Source: CAZWSX01 sp964636985
GTDB lineage: Bacteria > Planctomycetota > Planctomycetia > Pirellulales > Pirellulaceae
NCBI GenBank assembly: GCA_964636985.1
Contig: CAZWSX010000027.1
Span: 31,597-95,596 of the forward strand
Reading direction: 5' to 3'
Length of the DNA: 64,000 bases
In this document: positions 1 through 8,004 of the stretch, one piece after another
Layout of the letters: the number at the start of each line of letters is the position of its first letter
Position numbering within the stretch: position 1 is the stretch's first letter
The notes under the pieces: generated by a model
The model's input: only the letters and a program-made list of their open reading frames with translations
The model's database searches: none
Told to the model about the DNA's origin: nothing
Program-made: the position numbers and the translations under genes

Positions 1-275
1 TGGCAAAAACGTGGAGGGAGGAAGTTGATGTCGCCGACGATACCGGGCGACTGATGGCGCCGTTCAGAGCCATCTCGTATGGGTTCGTCTATTGCGGTGC
101 GCATCAACTCGGCGTTGCCGCGACGGCTCTCACTTGGATAGGCGTGGCGTTCTTGCTGCGTCGAAAGCCAAACGCAAAAGACAGTCGCTCGGCGCCACTC
201 AACGACACCTCACCGATCGACGCAAATCCATTCGCTTCCCCGTTGGCGCCGGCGAGTCATCCGCCAACATCATAA
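1..275 (+). CDS. C-terminal end of a small membrane protein (partial)
   Basis: The frame is open from the left edge of the window (first full codon at position 3) to a TAA at 273-275, giving the last 90 residues of a protein that starts outside. An internal ATG lies at 54, but the upstream codons read sensibly, so the gene probably enters from the left. One hydrophobic stretch (YCGAHQLGVAATALTW and onwards) looks like a membrane segment and is followed by RRKP, a positive cytoplasmic-side signal. The tail ends in a NPFASPLAP motif, a pattern common at the ends of planctomycete membrane proteins. Function unknown. The next gene starts 13 bp downstream in the same direction, so the two may be co-transcribed. 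Confidence 0.5.
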   Translation, partial: AKTWREEVDVADDTGRLMAPFRAISYGFVYCGAHQLGVAATALTWIGVAFLLRRKPNAKDSRSAPLNDTSPIDANPFASPLAPASHPPTS

Positions 276-288
276 AGTGGGTCGAGTG

Positions 289-1065
289 ATGTCCGAACTT
301 TCAAACAAGAGCCCATTCAACAGTCGAACCGACCCGGCGGTTCCCCAGCGGGCGCGATTTTCGATCGTCGAGGTCGTTGTCATGCTGGTCATTTTGCTGA
401 TTCCAGCGGGGATCCTGCTGCCGTCAATTCAGGGAGGTCCATCAACAGGTGCACCTCGTGCGCAATGCGTCCACAACTTGCGAGGCATCACCCAGGCCTT
501 GCGCATGTATCACGAAATGTACGGCGCCTTTCCGCCCGCCTACACGGTTGATGCACAGGGCAAACGGCTCCACAGTTGGCGAACTTTGATTTTGCCCTTT
601 GCCGATGGGCAGGCTCGATACGTGCGGATCGACCTGTCGAAGCCGTGGGACGATCCCGCTAACGCCGCTGCATTTAAGGAAGCGGCTCCGCCAATTTACC
701 GATGCCCGAACTTTAGGGGAACCAAGACCCACACTTCGTATTTGACCGTCGTGTCGACGAGATCCTGTCTTCGTGGCGGCAAATCGGTTTCGCTGGCAGA
801 CATCACAGACCCACCCGGACTGACGATGCTCGTCTTCGATGCTCCGCAAGATCGCGAGGTCCACTGGATGTCGCCGGAGGATGCGGACGAAAAGCTGCTC
901 CTGAGCATCTCGGCGAAATCGAAGCTTTTACACAATCAAGGCTTTAATGCGGCCATGGCCGACAGCAGCGTGAAGTTCGTCTGGTCCGAAGCCAGCGACG
1001 AAACTCTTAAGGCACTGACGACCGTTGATGGCAATGATCGGGTCGACGGAGCGTTCCTAAACTGA
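289..1065 (+). CDS. DUF1559-type prepilin-like protein
   Basis: This 258-residue protein carries an N-terminal type IV pilin-like helix: RFSIVEVVVMLVILLIPAGI, with the pilin Glu at +5 (FSIVE). It is a diverged version of the planctomycete consensus FTLVELLVVIAIIG. After it comes the DUF1559 pattern QCVHNLRGITQALRMYHEMYG (Asn-Leu and Tyr-His positions), a single Cys in YRCPN, and the terminal HNQGFNAAMADSSVKFVW, matching the family H-G-x-N-x-x-x-D-G end with Asp-Ser in place of Asp-Gly. DUF1559 proteins occur in large paralog sets in Planctomycetota; they are exported or membrane-anchored and their role is unknown. ATG 289 was chosen; a GTG at 277 in the same frame is possible. The degenerate helix lacks the usual Gly cleavage context, so processing by a prepilin peptidase is doubtful. 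Confidence 0.85.
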   Translation: MSELSNKSPFNSRTDPAVPQRARFSIVEVVVMLVILLIPAGILLPSIQGGPSTGAPRAQCVHNLRGITQALRMYHEMYGAFPPAYTVDAQGKRLHSWRTLILPFADGQARYVRIDLSKPWDDPANAAAFKEAAPPIYRCPNFRGTKTHTSYLTVVSTRSCLRGGKSVSLADITDPPGLTMLVFDAPQDREVHWMSPEDADEKLLLSISAKSKLLHNQGFNAAMADSSVKFVWSEASDETLKALTTVDGNDRVDGAFLN

Positions 1066-1078
1066 ACCTTTCAGAGGG

Positions 1079-2281
1079 TTATCGAGACCGATACTCGGCC
1101 ACAGCTTGCCGAATTGCCGCGATAATCTCGTCAACGTCTTCTGCTCGCAAGCATTGCGGATGAATGAACACGCGCTCAGGCGAGACTTCGTCTTCGGCCA
1201 GCAAGATTTTTCGCGGCCGTGAGCGGAGAGCCATGATCAAATTGCGCACCGGCATTCCCGTTGGCCCCGGCCCCGATTCGATCTGCAGGAGGGGATAGGG
1301 CTGGCCGTTCGCCGCTTTTTCAAAGCGAGTGACTTTCAGTTCGGGGATCGCGCTGAGGGAATCGTAAATCGCGTCGATGTACTTTTGCCACAGCGACCGT
1401 TCTGCGGCATGATCGCGCTGGGAGTAACGCTCGAGCGCCGCCATCAAGCCGACCATTCCCTCCTTGCTCACCTTCATTTGCCGGCCAAGGCCGTGGCGGG
1501 GTGCGCGGGAAATCCAACCCGCGTCGACCCAATGTTGCAGCGACCAGGTCCCGGCGCGGACGTCCATATCGACCATTTGCACCCAGGCGCTGCGGATGAG
1601 GTCTTCCCGCCCGCATAGGATGCCGCTGGCTTGTGGGCCGCCGATATGCTTTCCGCCGCTGAACGCGACCAGGCTCGCCCCACGGCGGACAAATGCCGTC
1701 AGATTCTCGACCGGCGGCAACGCGTACGCCGCATCGACGATGGTTGGGAGGCCGAATTCATTTGCCAAAGCAACCAGTTCGTCGAGCGAAGGATGCTCCT
1801 GGACGCCGTGCCAAACATAGCCAATCGCCGCCGTGCGAGGTGTAATTGCCTGCCGGATAAGTTGAATCGCGCCCGCAGCCTTGTAATCGATTGTGACGAG
1901 TTTTGCCCCGGAGAGGCGGATCGCATGGTCGTAGTCGAAAGGCCCCGGCGCGGGATAGATGATCTCGTTGCGCAGGCAGTTCGAAGTATCGGGCAACTGG
2001 TCCATGATGTCGGGATTGTTCCCGGCAAGGCAGGCCGCGGCCGCGAGTGTCAGGGCCGCGCTGGCTCCGGACGTGACGATACCTGCTTCGGCCCCCGTAT
2101 ATTGCCGGATGACGCGATTGCTTGCCGACAACAAATCATCGATCTCGACATAGGCGGCGCTGGCGGCGGCCATTGCGGCGATGACGTCGGGATGGGGACA
2201 ACTGCCACTCACTCGCGTCGCATAGCCCACGGCGTTCACAATCGGGCGCACGCCAAAGCGCGCGTAAACATCAGTGGACAT
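1079..2281 (-). CDS. SelA-like PLP-dependent enzyme (fold type I)
   Basis: This 400-residue enzyme belongs to the SelA / D-glucosaminate-6-phosphate ammonia-lyase-like group. It opens with FGVRPIVNAVGYATRVSGS, the family N-terminus (RPVINAxGxxTxLGG). GAEAGIVTSGASAALTLA is the phosphate-binding loop. IVDAAYALPPVENL holds the Asp that pairs with the pyridine nitrogen. LVAFSGGKHIGGPQASGIL holds the Schiff-base Lys (SGGK) followed by the family GPQA. True selenocysteine synthases are longer and have a tRNA-binding N-terminal domain that is absent here, so an amino-acid or amino-sugar lyase/transferase is more likely. Substrate unknown. It converges with the DUF1559 gene, with only 13 bp between stops. 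Confidence 0.8.
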   Translation of the reverse strand: MSTDVYARFGVRPIVNAVGYATRVSGSCPHPDVIAAMAAASAAYVEIDDLLSASNRVIRQYTGAEAGIVTSGASAALTLAAAACLAGNNPDIMDQLPDTSNCLRNEIIYPAPGPFDYDHAIRLSGAKLVTIDYKAAGAIQLIRQAITPRTAAIGYVWHGVQEHPSLDELVALANEFGLPTIVDAAYALPPVENLTAFVRRGASLVAFSGGKHIGGPQASGILCGREDLIRSAWVQMVDMDVRAGTWSLQHWVDAGWISRAPRHGLGRQMKVSKEGMVGLMAALERYSQRDHAAERSLWQKYIDAIYDSLSAIPELKVTRFEKAANGQPYPLLQIESGPGPTGMPVRNLIMALRSRPRKILLAEDEVSPERVFIHPQCLRAEDVDEIIAAIRQAVAEYRSR

Positions 2282-2422
2282 TAAGACCGTCTCCGCGGAA
2301 ACCTGGCAGTGGACGCCGCGCGTTCCCTCACCGCCACCAAAGGTTATACCCGATTCACGCGAGATGCTTCGGCTGCGGGACTCGCGGCTCGAAAATCAGT
2401 TCGCCAAAATCACTCTGACGCG

Positions 2423-5029
2423 TCACTGTGCCGCGCGCCAGTCGCGAAATGGATCGGTAGCTCGAAGAGCGGCAAAGATGGGATCGATATCGATATCGTG
2501 CACGGAAAACTGCTGCTTGGGCATTTCAGAGGCCGCACGCGTGAGGCATTCGATCCCACGCTGCGCGTATTTGGCGCGGAGACGATCGTACTCGGCTTCC
2601 TCGATCGAGTCATCGTTGCCAATCGCTCCCAGAGCTTGCGAGTAAACCCGCGCGCCGTAGAACCACGTTTGAGCTTCCGGTTTTGGTTCAGCGAGAATCG
2701 CCTCGGTTCGCTCGACGGCGTCCCGATGCTCCTTCGCAATCGCTAGTTCCAACGCCAACTCGATGCGGCAAAAGTCGCGGTCCTTCGGCAAGGCGATTGC
2801 GATCGCCTGGTCCCAGTGCGGCCGAGACTCGGGATAACGGTCCAATCGGCAAAGCGTGTAGGCCTTGGCCCGGTGCAGCGAGAAGAGATCGGTTTTGGCC
2901 TCGGAGTCGTTCGGCTCGAGCGTCACGGCTCGCGTTGCCCACACGATCCCTTCGTCGTGATGTCGCAGAACGCCGTCATCGTCTCCTCGTTTCGATTCGA
3001 GCACCGAAAAGCCCAGGTATAATTGCGCCTTGGCTTTAGCGATAACGAGGGGATTGGCGTCCCCCTCCGGAGCCGACAAAACGTCCTCCGCTTCTTTCAT
3101 GCGGGCTTGCGCTTCGTCGATCGAAACTTGCGCCGGCACGAAGAACACGTAGTTTCGGCAAGCGTTCGCAAATCGCGCGCGATTGCTCAGATCGTGGGGG
3201 CGAAGCTCGACCAGTCGCCGTCTCTGTGCCACGATCTCTCGAAGCGAGTCGACCGCTTTATCAGCCTCACCGAGACTCCAAAAGACGTGCACGAGCGATT
3301 CGTGCCGGAGGGCAATGCGGTTGCACAGCGAAGTCGCGTCAGCATGGGGTGCAATCGACGACAAATAGGTAAGCGACTCTTCCAGGGCGTGTTTCGCCTC
3401 AGCTGGTTGGTTGCACGCCAGAAAGGTCGCCCCCAGGTTGAATTGGCAATTCGACAGGTGATCGCGTGCCTGCTCGCCTAAGGCCGGATCGTCCACCAAC
3501 GGGCGAAGCTTCGCAGCGGCCAGTTCCAGGTCTTTTTTTGCCAGATCGAAACGCTTCAACGTCCGCTGAACGCTCCCCGCGTAGGTAAGCAACATGCCGC
3601 GCGTCAATTCGAAACGCCGATCTTTGCTCTTGGCCTCGCGCAACGCTTTGTACATGAAATCGAGCGCCTGTTCCTTCATTTCCAAGTCGCGTGCCTGCCA
3701 GGCAGGCGTCACGGGGGCCTCGCGAACCCACGTTTGGAGGACTCCGTCGATCGCTTCGTAGCCGCGGCGCAGCTTGTCGAGCGCTTCGTCTTCCGCCTCA
3801 GATGCACGCGTAACTTGCTTTTCCAGACTTCGCGTGTGCAGGATGCCGCCAACCAGAGACCCAACCACGAGCAAGCTCCCCAGCACCATGGCCACGGTCC
3901 ACGCCTTGTTGCGGCGACTCCACTTGATGGCGCGGTCCAAATAGCTGGGCGGTTTCGCGGCGATTGGCCGCCCATCGAGCCAGGCCTCCAAATCAATCGC
4001 CATCGCTTCGGCGGATTCATAACGACGCGAGGGTTCTTTTTCGAGGCACTTAAGGCAAATCACTTCCAGGTCGCGCGGGACCGCCGGTCGCAAGCGTCGC
4101 AGCGGGATCGGCTCCGATTCGCGGACCAGCCGCATCGTCTCGCCGATATCGGCTCCCTGAAACGGCCGGAGGCCAGTCAGAGCTTCGTAGAGAATCACAC
4201 CCAAGGCGTAGATGTCGGTGGCACGGCCGATAAGGCGGGTTTGGCCGCTGGCCTGCTCCGACGACATATACTCGGGGGTTCCGAGCAACGTATTGGTTTG
4301 CGTTTCCTGGTTGGGCGCATCGAGCCGCTTCGCCAAGCCGAAGTCCGCAATTTTTGGCGTCACCCGCTCCCAGAAGGCCTCCTGCTCAGGCGCCGCTTTC
4401 AGATCGGCTGGCACAGCCAAAAGGACATTCGAGGGCTTCAAATCGCGATGGATCACCGCATGCTCGTGGGCCACATGAATCGCACGAGCGAGCGTCGCCA
4501 ACAGCCGCGCGGCCGAGCGTTCGGGCAACGGCGTTCCCTTTAGAAACTGGTCAAGTCCACGCCCCGCCACGAACTCGCAAGCAAGGAACGGGCTTCCGTC
4601 TTGTTCGCCCACTTCGTAAATCTGGACGATGTTGGGATGAGCCAACGGAGCCATCGCCTTCGCTTCAGAGCGGAAACGAGCCAGCCCTTCCTTGTCGCCG
4701 AACTCCGCCTGCCGCATGCGCTTGAGCGCAACAATTCGCCCCAGCCCGACTTGCCTCGCTTTGTAAACAACGCCCATGCCGCCTTGGCCGATCGGCTCGA
4801 GAATCTCGTAGCCCGGATGGATCATGAGGGGAAGACGCGACACCGGACGCTCCGCCGAGCGCAATAGTTGGCAGAAGTGGTCGCTCACAGCCCGATCGAC
4901 CGTGGCCATGCACTCGGCACACGAATCGAGATGCGCAGCGACTTGGGCCATTCGAGGTTCGACCAATCGACCCAGCGCGAACGAAACTAACTCGTCGGCA
5001 CCGGGATGCGAAGAGATACGGTCGATCAT
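2423..5029 (-). CDS. Ser/Thr protein kinase with N-terminal zinc finger and C-terminal TPRs
   Basis: This is an 868-residue membrane kinase. Residues about 30-45 (AAHLDSCAEC) form an anti-sigma-type HxxxCxxC zinc finger. The kinase domain follows, with GQGGMGVVYKA (glycine loop), VALKRM (ATP Lys), HRDLKPSN (catalytic loop, RD type), DFGLAKR (DFG) and GTPEYMSSEQA (activation segment). One membrane span (AWTVAMVLGSLLVVGSLVGG) separates it from roughly 450 residues of helical repeats of TPR type. Planctomycetes carry many such kinases, often with ECF sigma factors; an ECF-like factor lies 1.1 kb upstream on the same strand (6190-6768). Signal transduction at the inner membrane is inferred. ATG 5029 was chosen over an in-frame start at 5095 because the zinc finger begins shortly after it. 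Confidence 0.92.
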   Translation of the reverse strand: MIDRISSHPGADELVSFALGRLVEPRMAQVAAHLDSCAECMATVDRAVSDHFCQLLRSAERPVSRLPLMIHPGYEILEPIGQGGMGVVYKARQVGLGRIVALKRMRQAEFGDKEGLARFRSEAKAMAPLAHPNIVQIYEVGEQDGSPFLACEFVAGRGLDQFLKGTPLPERSAARLLATLARAIHVAHEHAVIHRDLKPSNVLLAVPADLKAAPEQEAFWERVTPKIADFGLAKRLDAPNQETQTNTLLGTPEYMSSEQASGQTRLIGRATDIYALGVILYEALTGLRPFQGADIGETMRLVRESEPIPLRRLRPAVPRDLEVICLKCLEKEPSRRYESAEAMAIDLEAWLDGRPIAAKPPSYLDRAIKWSRRNKAWTVAMVLGSLLVVGSLVGGILHTRSLEKQVTRASEAEDEALDKLRRGYEAIDGVLQTWVREAPVTPAWQARDLEMKEQALDFMYKALREAKSKDRRFELTRGMLLTYAGSVQRTLKRFDLAKKDLELAAAKLRPLVDDPALGEQARDHLSNCQFNLGATFLACNQPAEAKHALEESLTYLSSIAPHADATSLCNRIALRHESLVHVFWSLGEADKAVDSLREIVAQRRRLVELRPHDLSNRARFANACRNYVFFVPAQVSIDEAQARMKEAEDVLSAPEGDANPLVIAKAKAQLYLGFSVLESKRGDDDGVLRHHDEGIVWATRAVTLEPNDSEAKTDLFSLHRAKAYTLCRLDRYPESRPHWDQAIAIALPKDRDFCRIELALELAIAKEHRDAVERTEAILAEPKPEAQTWFYGARVYSQALGAIGNDDSIEEAEYDRLRAKYAQRGIECLTRAASEMPKQQFSVHDIDIDPIFAALRATDPFRDWRAAQ

Positions 5030-5155
5030 GACCCTAAGCCCATTCAATCGCCCCGAAATGCAGGAAGGAAGCGGCAAGTGCGCCGCCCCCTTCACTATAC
5101 TCGGCGTCCGAACGCAAGGCGTTCTTGCCGCAGGTGATGCAAGCCTAACGCCAGC

Positions 5156-5983
5156 TTATCCCACGCGGCGGCGCCTCCAAGCACCCAAGGCGCCCAGCGA
5201 CCCTAAGCCCGCCAGGACCACGAGGCTCGATGGTTCGGGAACATCGCCGGTGCCTGGGCCGTTCAGGCGAAGGTCTTGTCCGAAGCGGATGTTATCGATC
5301 CCGATGACGTCGTTCTGGTCTTCACCGTTCGGTCCAATCGTATTGATGCGGATGAAGAGGTGTGGCGCGCGGATCGGCGTGTTGAACGTGATCGGCGTCG
5401 CTCCATTTCCTGGCCCGGGCGCCAGAACGTCGAATTCTTCGTACAGTTGATTGGTAGGAGTGAAGAGGGCGTTTGGATAACCTTTGAAAACGGTGACAGC
5501 CGAGATGGTGTAGTTGCCTTGCCACCCACCTAGATCAAAGCCGTACAACAGCACGTCGTGAGCTGTGTCGGCCTGGAGATCGATTTCCAAAAAGGGGCTG
5601 GTCCCGGCCTGGTAAAGCACGTTGGTCAAATCGCCAAAGTCTTCTCGCCAGAAGACGGGTCCGCCGTCCAAAATGCCATGCGGGCCGTACTGCACCGTAA
5701 CGTCTGGCGTGTAGCCTTCGCCTCCTACTCCGTAGCCCCAGGTGGTTGTGCCATTGGTGTGGGCGCCCGTCGGACCGGTGACATTGTTTCCGTAGCCACT
5801 AAGGGGATTGAACGGCTCGCCCAATGTGGCAAGCCCGTAGCCTTCCGGAAACCCATTGGGATACACATTGGTATCGAGCGTGGAATCGGACGCGTCGAAG
5901 GTAAGAATCGTGGCCGACGCGACGTGCGTCTGGAGGACGATTCCCACGACGGCTATAAGGCAGTACGAAAGACAGCGGTTCAT
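5156..5983 (-). CDS. PEP-CTERM sorted secreted protein
   Basis: This 275-residue secreted protein has a signal peptide (MNRCLSYCLIAVVGIVLQTH, cut after VASA). Its C-terminus is a textbook PEP-CTERM signal: VPEPSSL, a hydrophobic helix (VVLAGLGSLGALGAW) and the basic end RRRRVG. The family is exported, anchored by the helix and processed by an exosortase; such proteins often accompany exopolysaccharide loci, and a large one lies 20 kb away. The body is rich in Gly, Asn, Thr and Asp and resembles beta-sandwich adhesin-like PEP-CTERM proteins; no enzyme motif is visible. A purine-rich ribosome site (GGAGAG) lies 8 nt before ATG 5983. No exosortase gene is in this window. Confidence 0.88.
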   Translation of the reverse strand: MNRCLSYCLIAVVGIVLQTHVASATILTFDASDSTLDTNVYPNGFPEGYGLATLGEPFNPLSGYGNNVTGPTGAHTNGTTTWGYGVGGEGYTPDVTVQYGPHGILDGGPVFWREDFGDLTNVLYQAGTSPFLEIDLQADTAHDVLLYGFDLGGWQGNYTISAVTVFKGYPNALFTPTNQLYEEFDVLAPGPGNGATPITFNTPIRAPHLFIRINTIGPNGEDQNDVIGIDNIRFGQDLRLNGPGTGDVPEPSSLVVLAGLGSLGALGAWRRRRVG

Positions 5984-6189
5984 GAAAACTCTCCGGCAAT
6001 ATTTCTCGTTTTTTTTCGCGGTTTGCCGACCGTAGCAATGGTGGAATGGACCAACGGCGGAGCCGAAAAAGGCTCGTCCGAAGCACTGTCCCCGCGAACT
6101 AGAGTGCGGGCAGCGGCCGATCCTGTCGGCAAGAACGCATAAATCGCGAAGAATTCGCGCCAGAGAACCTGATTCCAGCGCCGGTTGGC

Positions 6190-6768
6190 CTAAGCGTCGT
6201 CGATGATGCCAGCCGCTTCATCCCTCAGCCGCCGGAGCACGCGCGATTTGGCCAACAGGGCGGCGTTCACCGAAATACCGAGTTCTTGAGCCACGTCGGC
6301 CGCTTTCCAGCCGTCGATCACCTGCCGCTGGAATGCTCGCCACACGCTTTCGCTGAACGATGGTTCGACCACCTTCATCAATTCTCGCAGGATGTGGCGG
6401 TCGTGTTCGGCATCCCAGTACGTTTCAAGGTCCCCAAACCGTTCCGGGAGCGCGTCGACATCCTGGCTATGGTCGATCCGCGCGTTGGCGACTTGCTGCG
6501 ATCGCCGGTAGTGCTGCAAACGATGAACGACGATCGTTTTCAACCACGAGCGAAAAGCTCCCGCCCGGCCGTTGTGGTCGAACTTCGACATTTCGCGAGC
6601 CAGCACTGCAAAGGCTTCCTGCTCGAGGTCGTCGCGATCGGTCGGATTGACGCCGGCTCGCTGAAGAATCGTCCGAATCCAAGGAGTGTAGAGAGTGACC
6701 AGCTGGTCCCACGCCAGGGAATCGGGAGAACTGCGGAGTCGGTCGAGCAGGCTTCGAGGCGTGTCCAT
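6190..6768 (-). CDS. ECF-like RNA polymerase sigma factor
   Basis: This 192-residue sigma-70 family protein contains only regions 2 and 4. Region 2: DRDDLEQEAFAVLAREM, then WLKTIVVHRLQHYRR, the promoter-melting helix. Region 4: GWKAADVAQELGISVNAAL and then KSRVLRRLRDE, the -35 recognition helix-turn-helix. The architecture is that of the planctomycete ECF groups that are linked to Ser/Thr kinases rather than to classical anti-sigma factors. ATG 6768 was chosen; 27 further in-frame codons upstream lack sigma-like sequence and would overlap the divergent gene's promoter region. It is divergent from a secreted subtilase (6867), with 98 bp between starts, so shared regulation is plausible but not shown. 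Confidence 0.88.
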   Translation of the reverse strand: MDTPRSLLDRLRSSPDSLAWDQLVTLYTPWIRTILQRAGVNPTDRDDLEQEAFAVLAREMSKFDHNGRAGAFRSWLKTIVVHRLQHYRRSQQVANARIDHSQDVDALPERFGDLETYWDAEHDRHILRELMKVVEPSFSESVWRAFQRQVIDGWKAADVAQELGISVNAALLAKSRVLRRLRDEAAGIIDDA

Positions 6769-6866
6769 GACCAACCTATCGCGCAAGTAAGATGGATCAA
6801 GCTTACATGGCCCACGCGCGACGTGCAATTTTCCGCATCTCATTACCACTTGATGATGGCATCGTT

Positions 6867-7862
6867 ATGTTCAAAGCGACGTTCTCTCGGATTGGAATGA
6901 TGCTGGTCGCTGGCGTTCTAGGTGTGGGAGAGGTCACCGCCGAGGAGGCCGCACCGGTTCCCTACGAACCCACATCGTTCCAACACGCTGGCGTGACCGA
7001 GGCGTGGACGAAGTTCGCTAAAATCCTTTCGTTCGGCAAAGGCCAGACGCTGGCGCTGCTCGACGATGGTTGCCGCCCCGACATGCCCGAGTGGCTTGCC
7101 GTGATCGACGGCGTTCCCAAAACGCGCGTCCGCTATGACGCAGTCGATGGCGACGACGATCCCAAGCACGAAGGACGCGGCTACCACGGCAGCACGATCG
7201 GCCATCCGTCGTCGCTGAACTACGAAGGCAAACGCGGTGTTGCATTCAACAATCAAATCGCGATTGTTCGCGGTTTGGAATGCTGCCACTGCGAGATTAA
7301 AGACAGCATCTCGCTCGCGAAAGCCCTGCAGTGGGTGATCGACCATCACCAACAGCACCACATCACAACGGTGAATCTGGCGCCCGTTGACGATCAGGAA
7401 CACGATAAGCCGATCGATACGGAGATCGATCCCAAGCTGACAAAACTCCGGGAGCTAGGCATCTGGGTAAGCGCCCCTGCCGGCAATCACGATTTCACCA
7501 AAGGGATCTCGTGGCCGGCTTCACAGTCGAACTGTTTCGCGATCGGTGCAGTGAAGCCAAGAGACACGACGCAACCAGGCAACGACGAAGTCCATCTCGA
7601 TCGCCACAAGAAGATTGATTTGGTCGTTCCCGCTACGGCAACCAGCAGTTCCAACGCCATCATCTGCGGCTCGGCCATGCTGTTGCGAGAAGCGATCGAG
7701 AAGTCAGACTACGACTGGAAACAGGATGGCAAGAATCTCCCCGAAGCGATGATGGCGATCTTTCAAAAGACCGGAAAGCCGGTGCAAGATCCGGGAACGA
7801 ATCTGACGTTCAAGCGGTTGGATTTGGTTGCTGCCCTGGAACTAGTGCTTACGAAGAAGTAG
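6867..7862 (+). CDS. Secreted S8 subtilisin-like serine protease, minimal form
   Basis: This 331-residue protein has a signal peptide (MFKATFSRIGMMLVAGVLGV, cut near VTAEE). Although divergent, all S8 landmarks can be placed: catalytic Asp66 in LALLDDGCRPDMPE (compare VAVIDSGxxxxHPE), His107 in GRGYHGSTIG (compare GHGTHVAG), oxyanion Asn207 in VSAPAGNHD, and Ser260 in ATSSSNAIICG (compare GTSMAxPxxxG). The usual Pro after Ser is absent and the Ser motif begins Ala-Thr-Ser, so activity needs testing. Three close Cys (ECCHC, residues 138-142) are unusual for S8. ATG 6867 was chosen because it starts the signal peptide. Divergent from the sigma-factor gene. Confidence 0.72.
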   Translation: MFKATFSRIGMMLVAGVLGVGEVTAEEAAPVPYEPTSFQHAGVTEAWTKFAKILSFGKGQTLALLDDGCRPDMPEWLAVIDGVPKTRVRYDAVDGDDDPKHEGRGYHGSTIGHPSSLNYEGKRGVAFNNQIAIVRGLECCHCEIKDSISLAKALQWVIDHHQQHHITTVNLAPVDDQEHDKPIDTEIDPKLTKLRELGIWVSAPAGNHDFTKGISWPASQSNCFAIGAVKPRDTTQPGNDEVHLDRHKKIDLVVPATATSSSNAIICGSAMLLREAIEKSDYDWKQDGKNLPEAMMAIFQKTGKPVQDPGTNLTFKRLDLVAALELVLTKK

Positions 7863-7866
7863 TGAT

Positions 7867-7910
7867 CGGTCGAGTGCCTATTCACGCCAAGATGGACGTG
7901 AACTCGACCG
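7867..7910. terminator. Hairpin between convergent genes, possible bidirectional terminator
   Basis: A perfect 9-bp stem (CGGTCGAGT at 7867-7875 with ACTCGACCG at 7902-7910) encloses a second 5-bp stem (TCACG/CGTGA). It lies 5 bp after the subtilase stop and 95 bp before the 3' end of the convergent oxidoreductase gene. There is no T-run on either strand, so it may be a factor-dependent stop or mRNA 3'-end protector rather than an intrinsic terminator. Confidence 0.35.
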
Positions 7911-8004
7911 CCGCTACCGATGTAGTGGCGATTCCGAGGATTATGCAAGCCAGCCAGACGAGGAGTTGACGGGCCATTCCAGCGGACTCCGGTCGACCAT
8001 CAAC

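Noticed and set aside
54..289. Two overlapping short frames, ATG 54 and ATG 92, as separate small genes
   Set aside because: The first frame is open to the left edge of the window and carries a membrane segment and the NPFASP tail; the second is Arg/Lys-rich noise in another frame.
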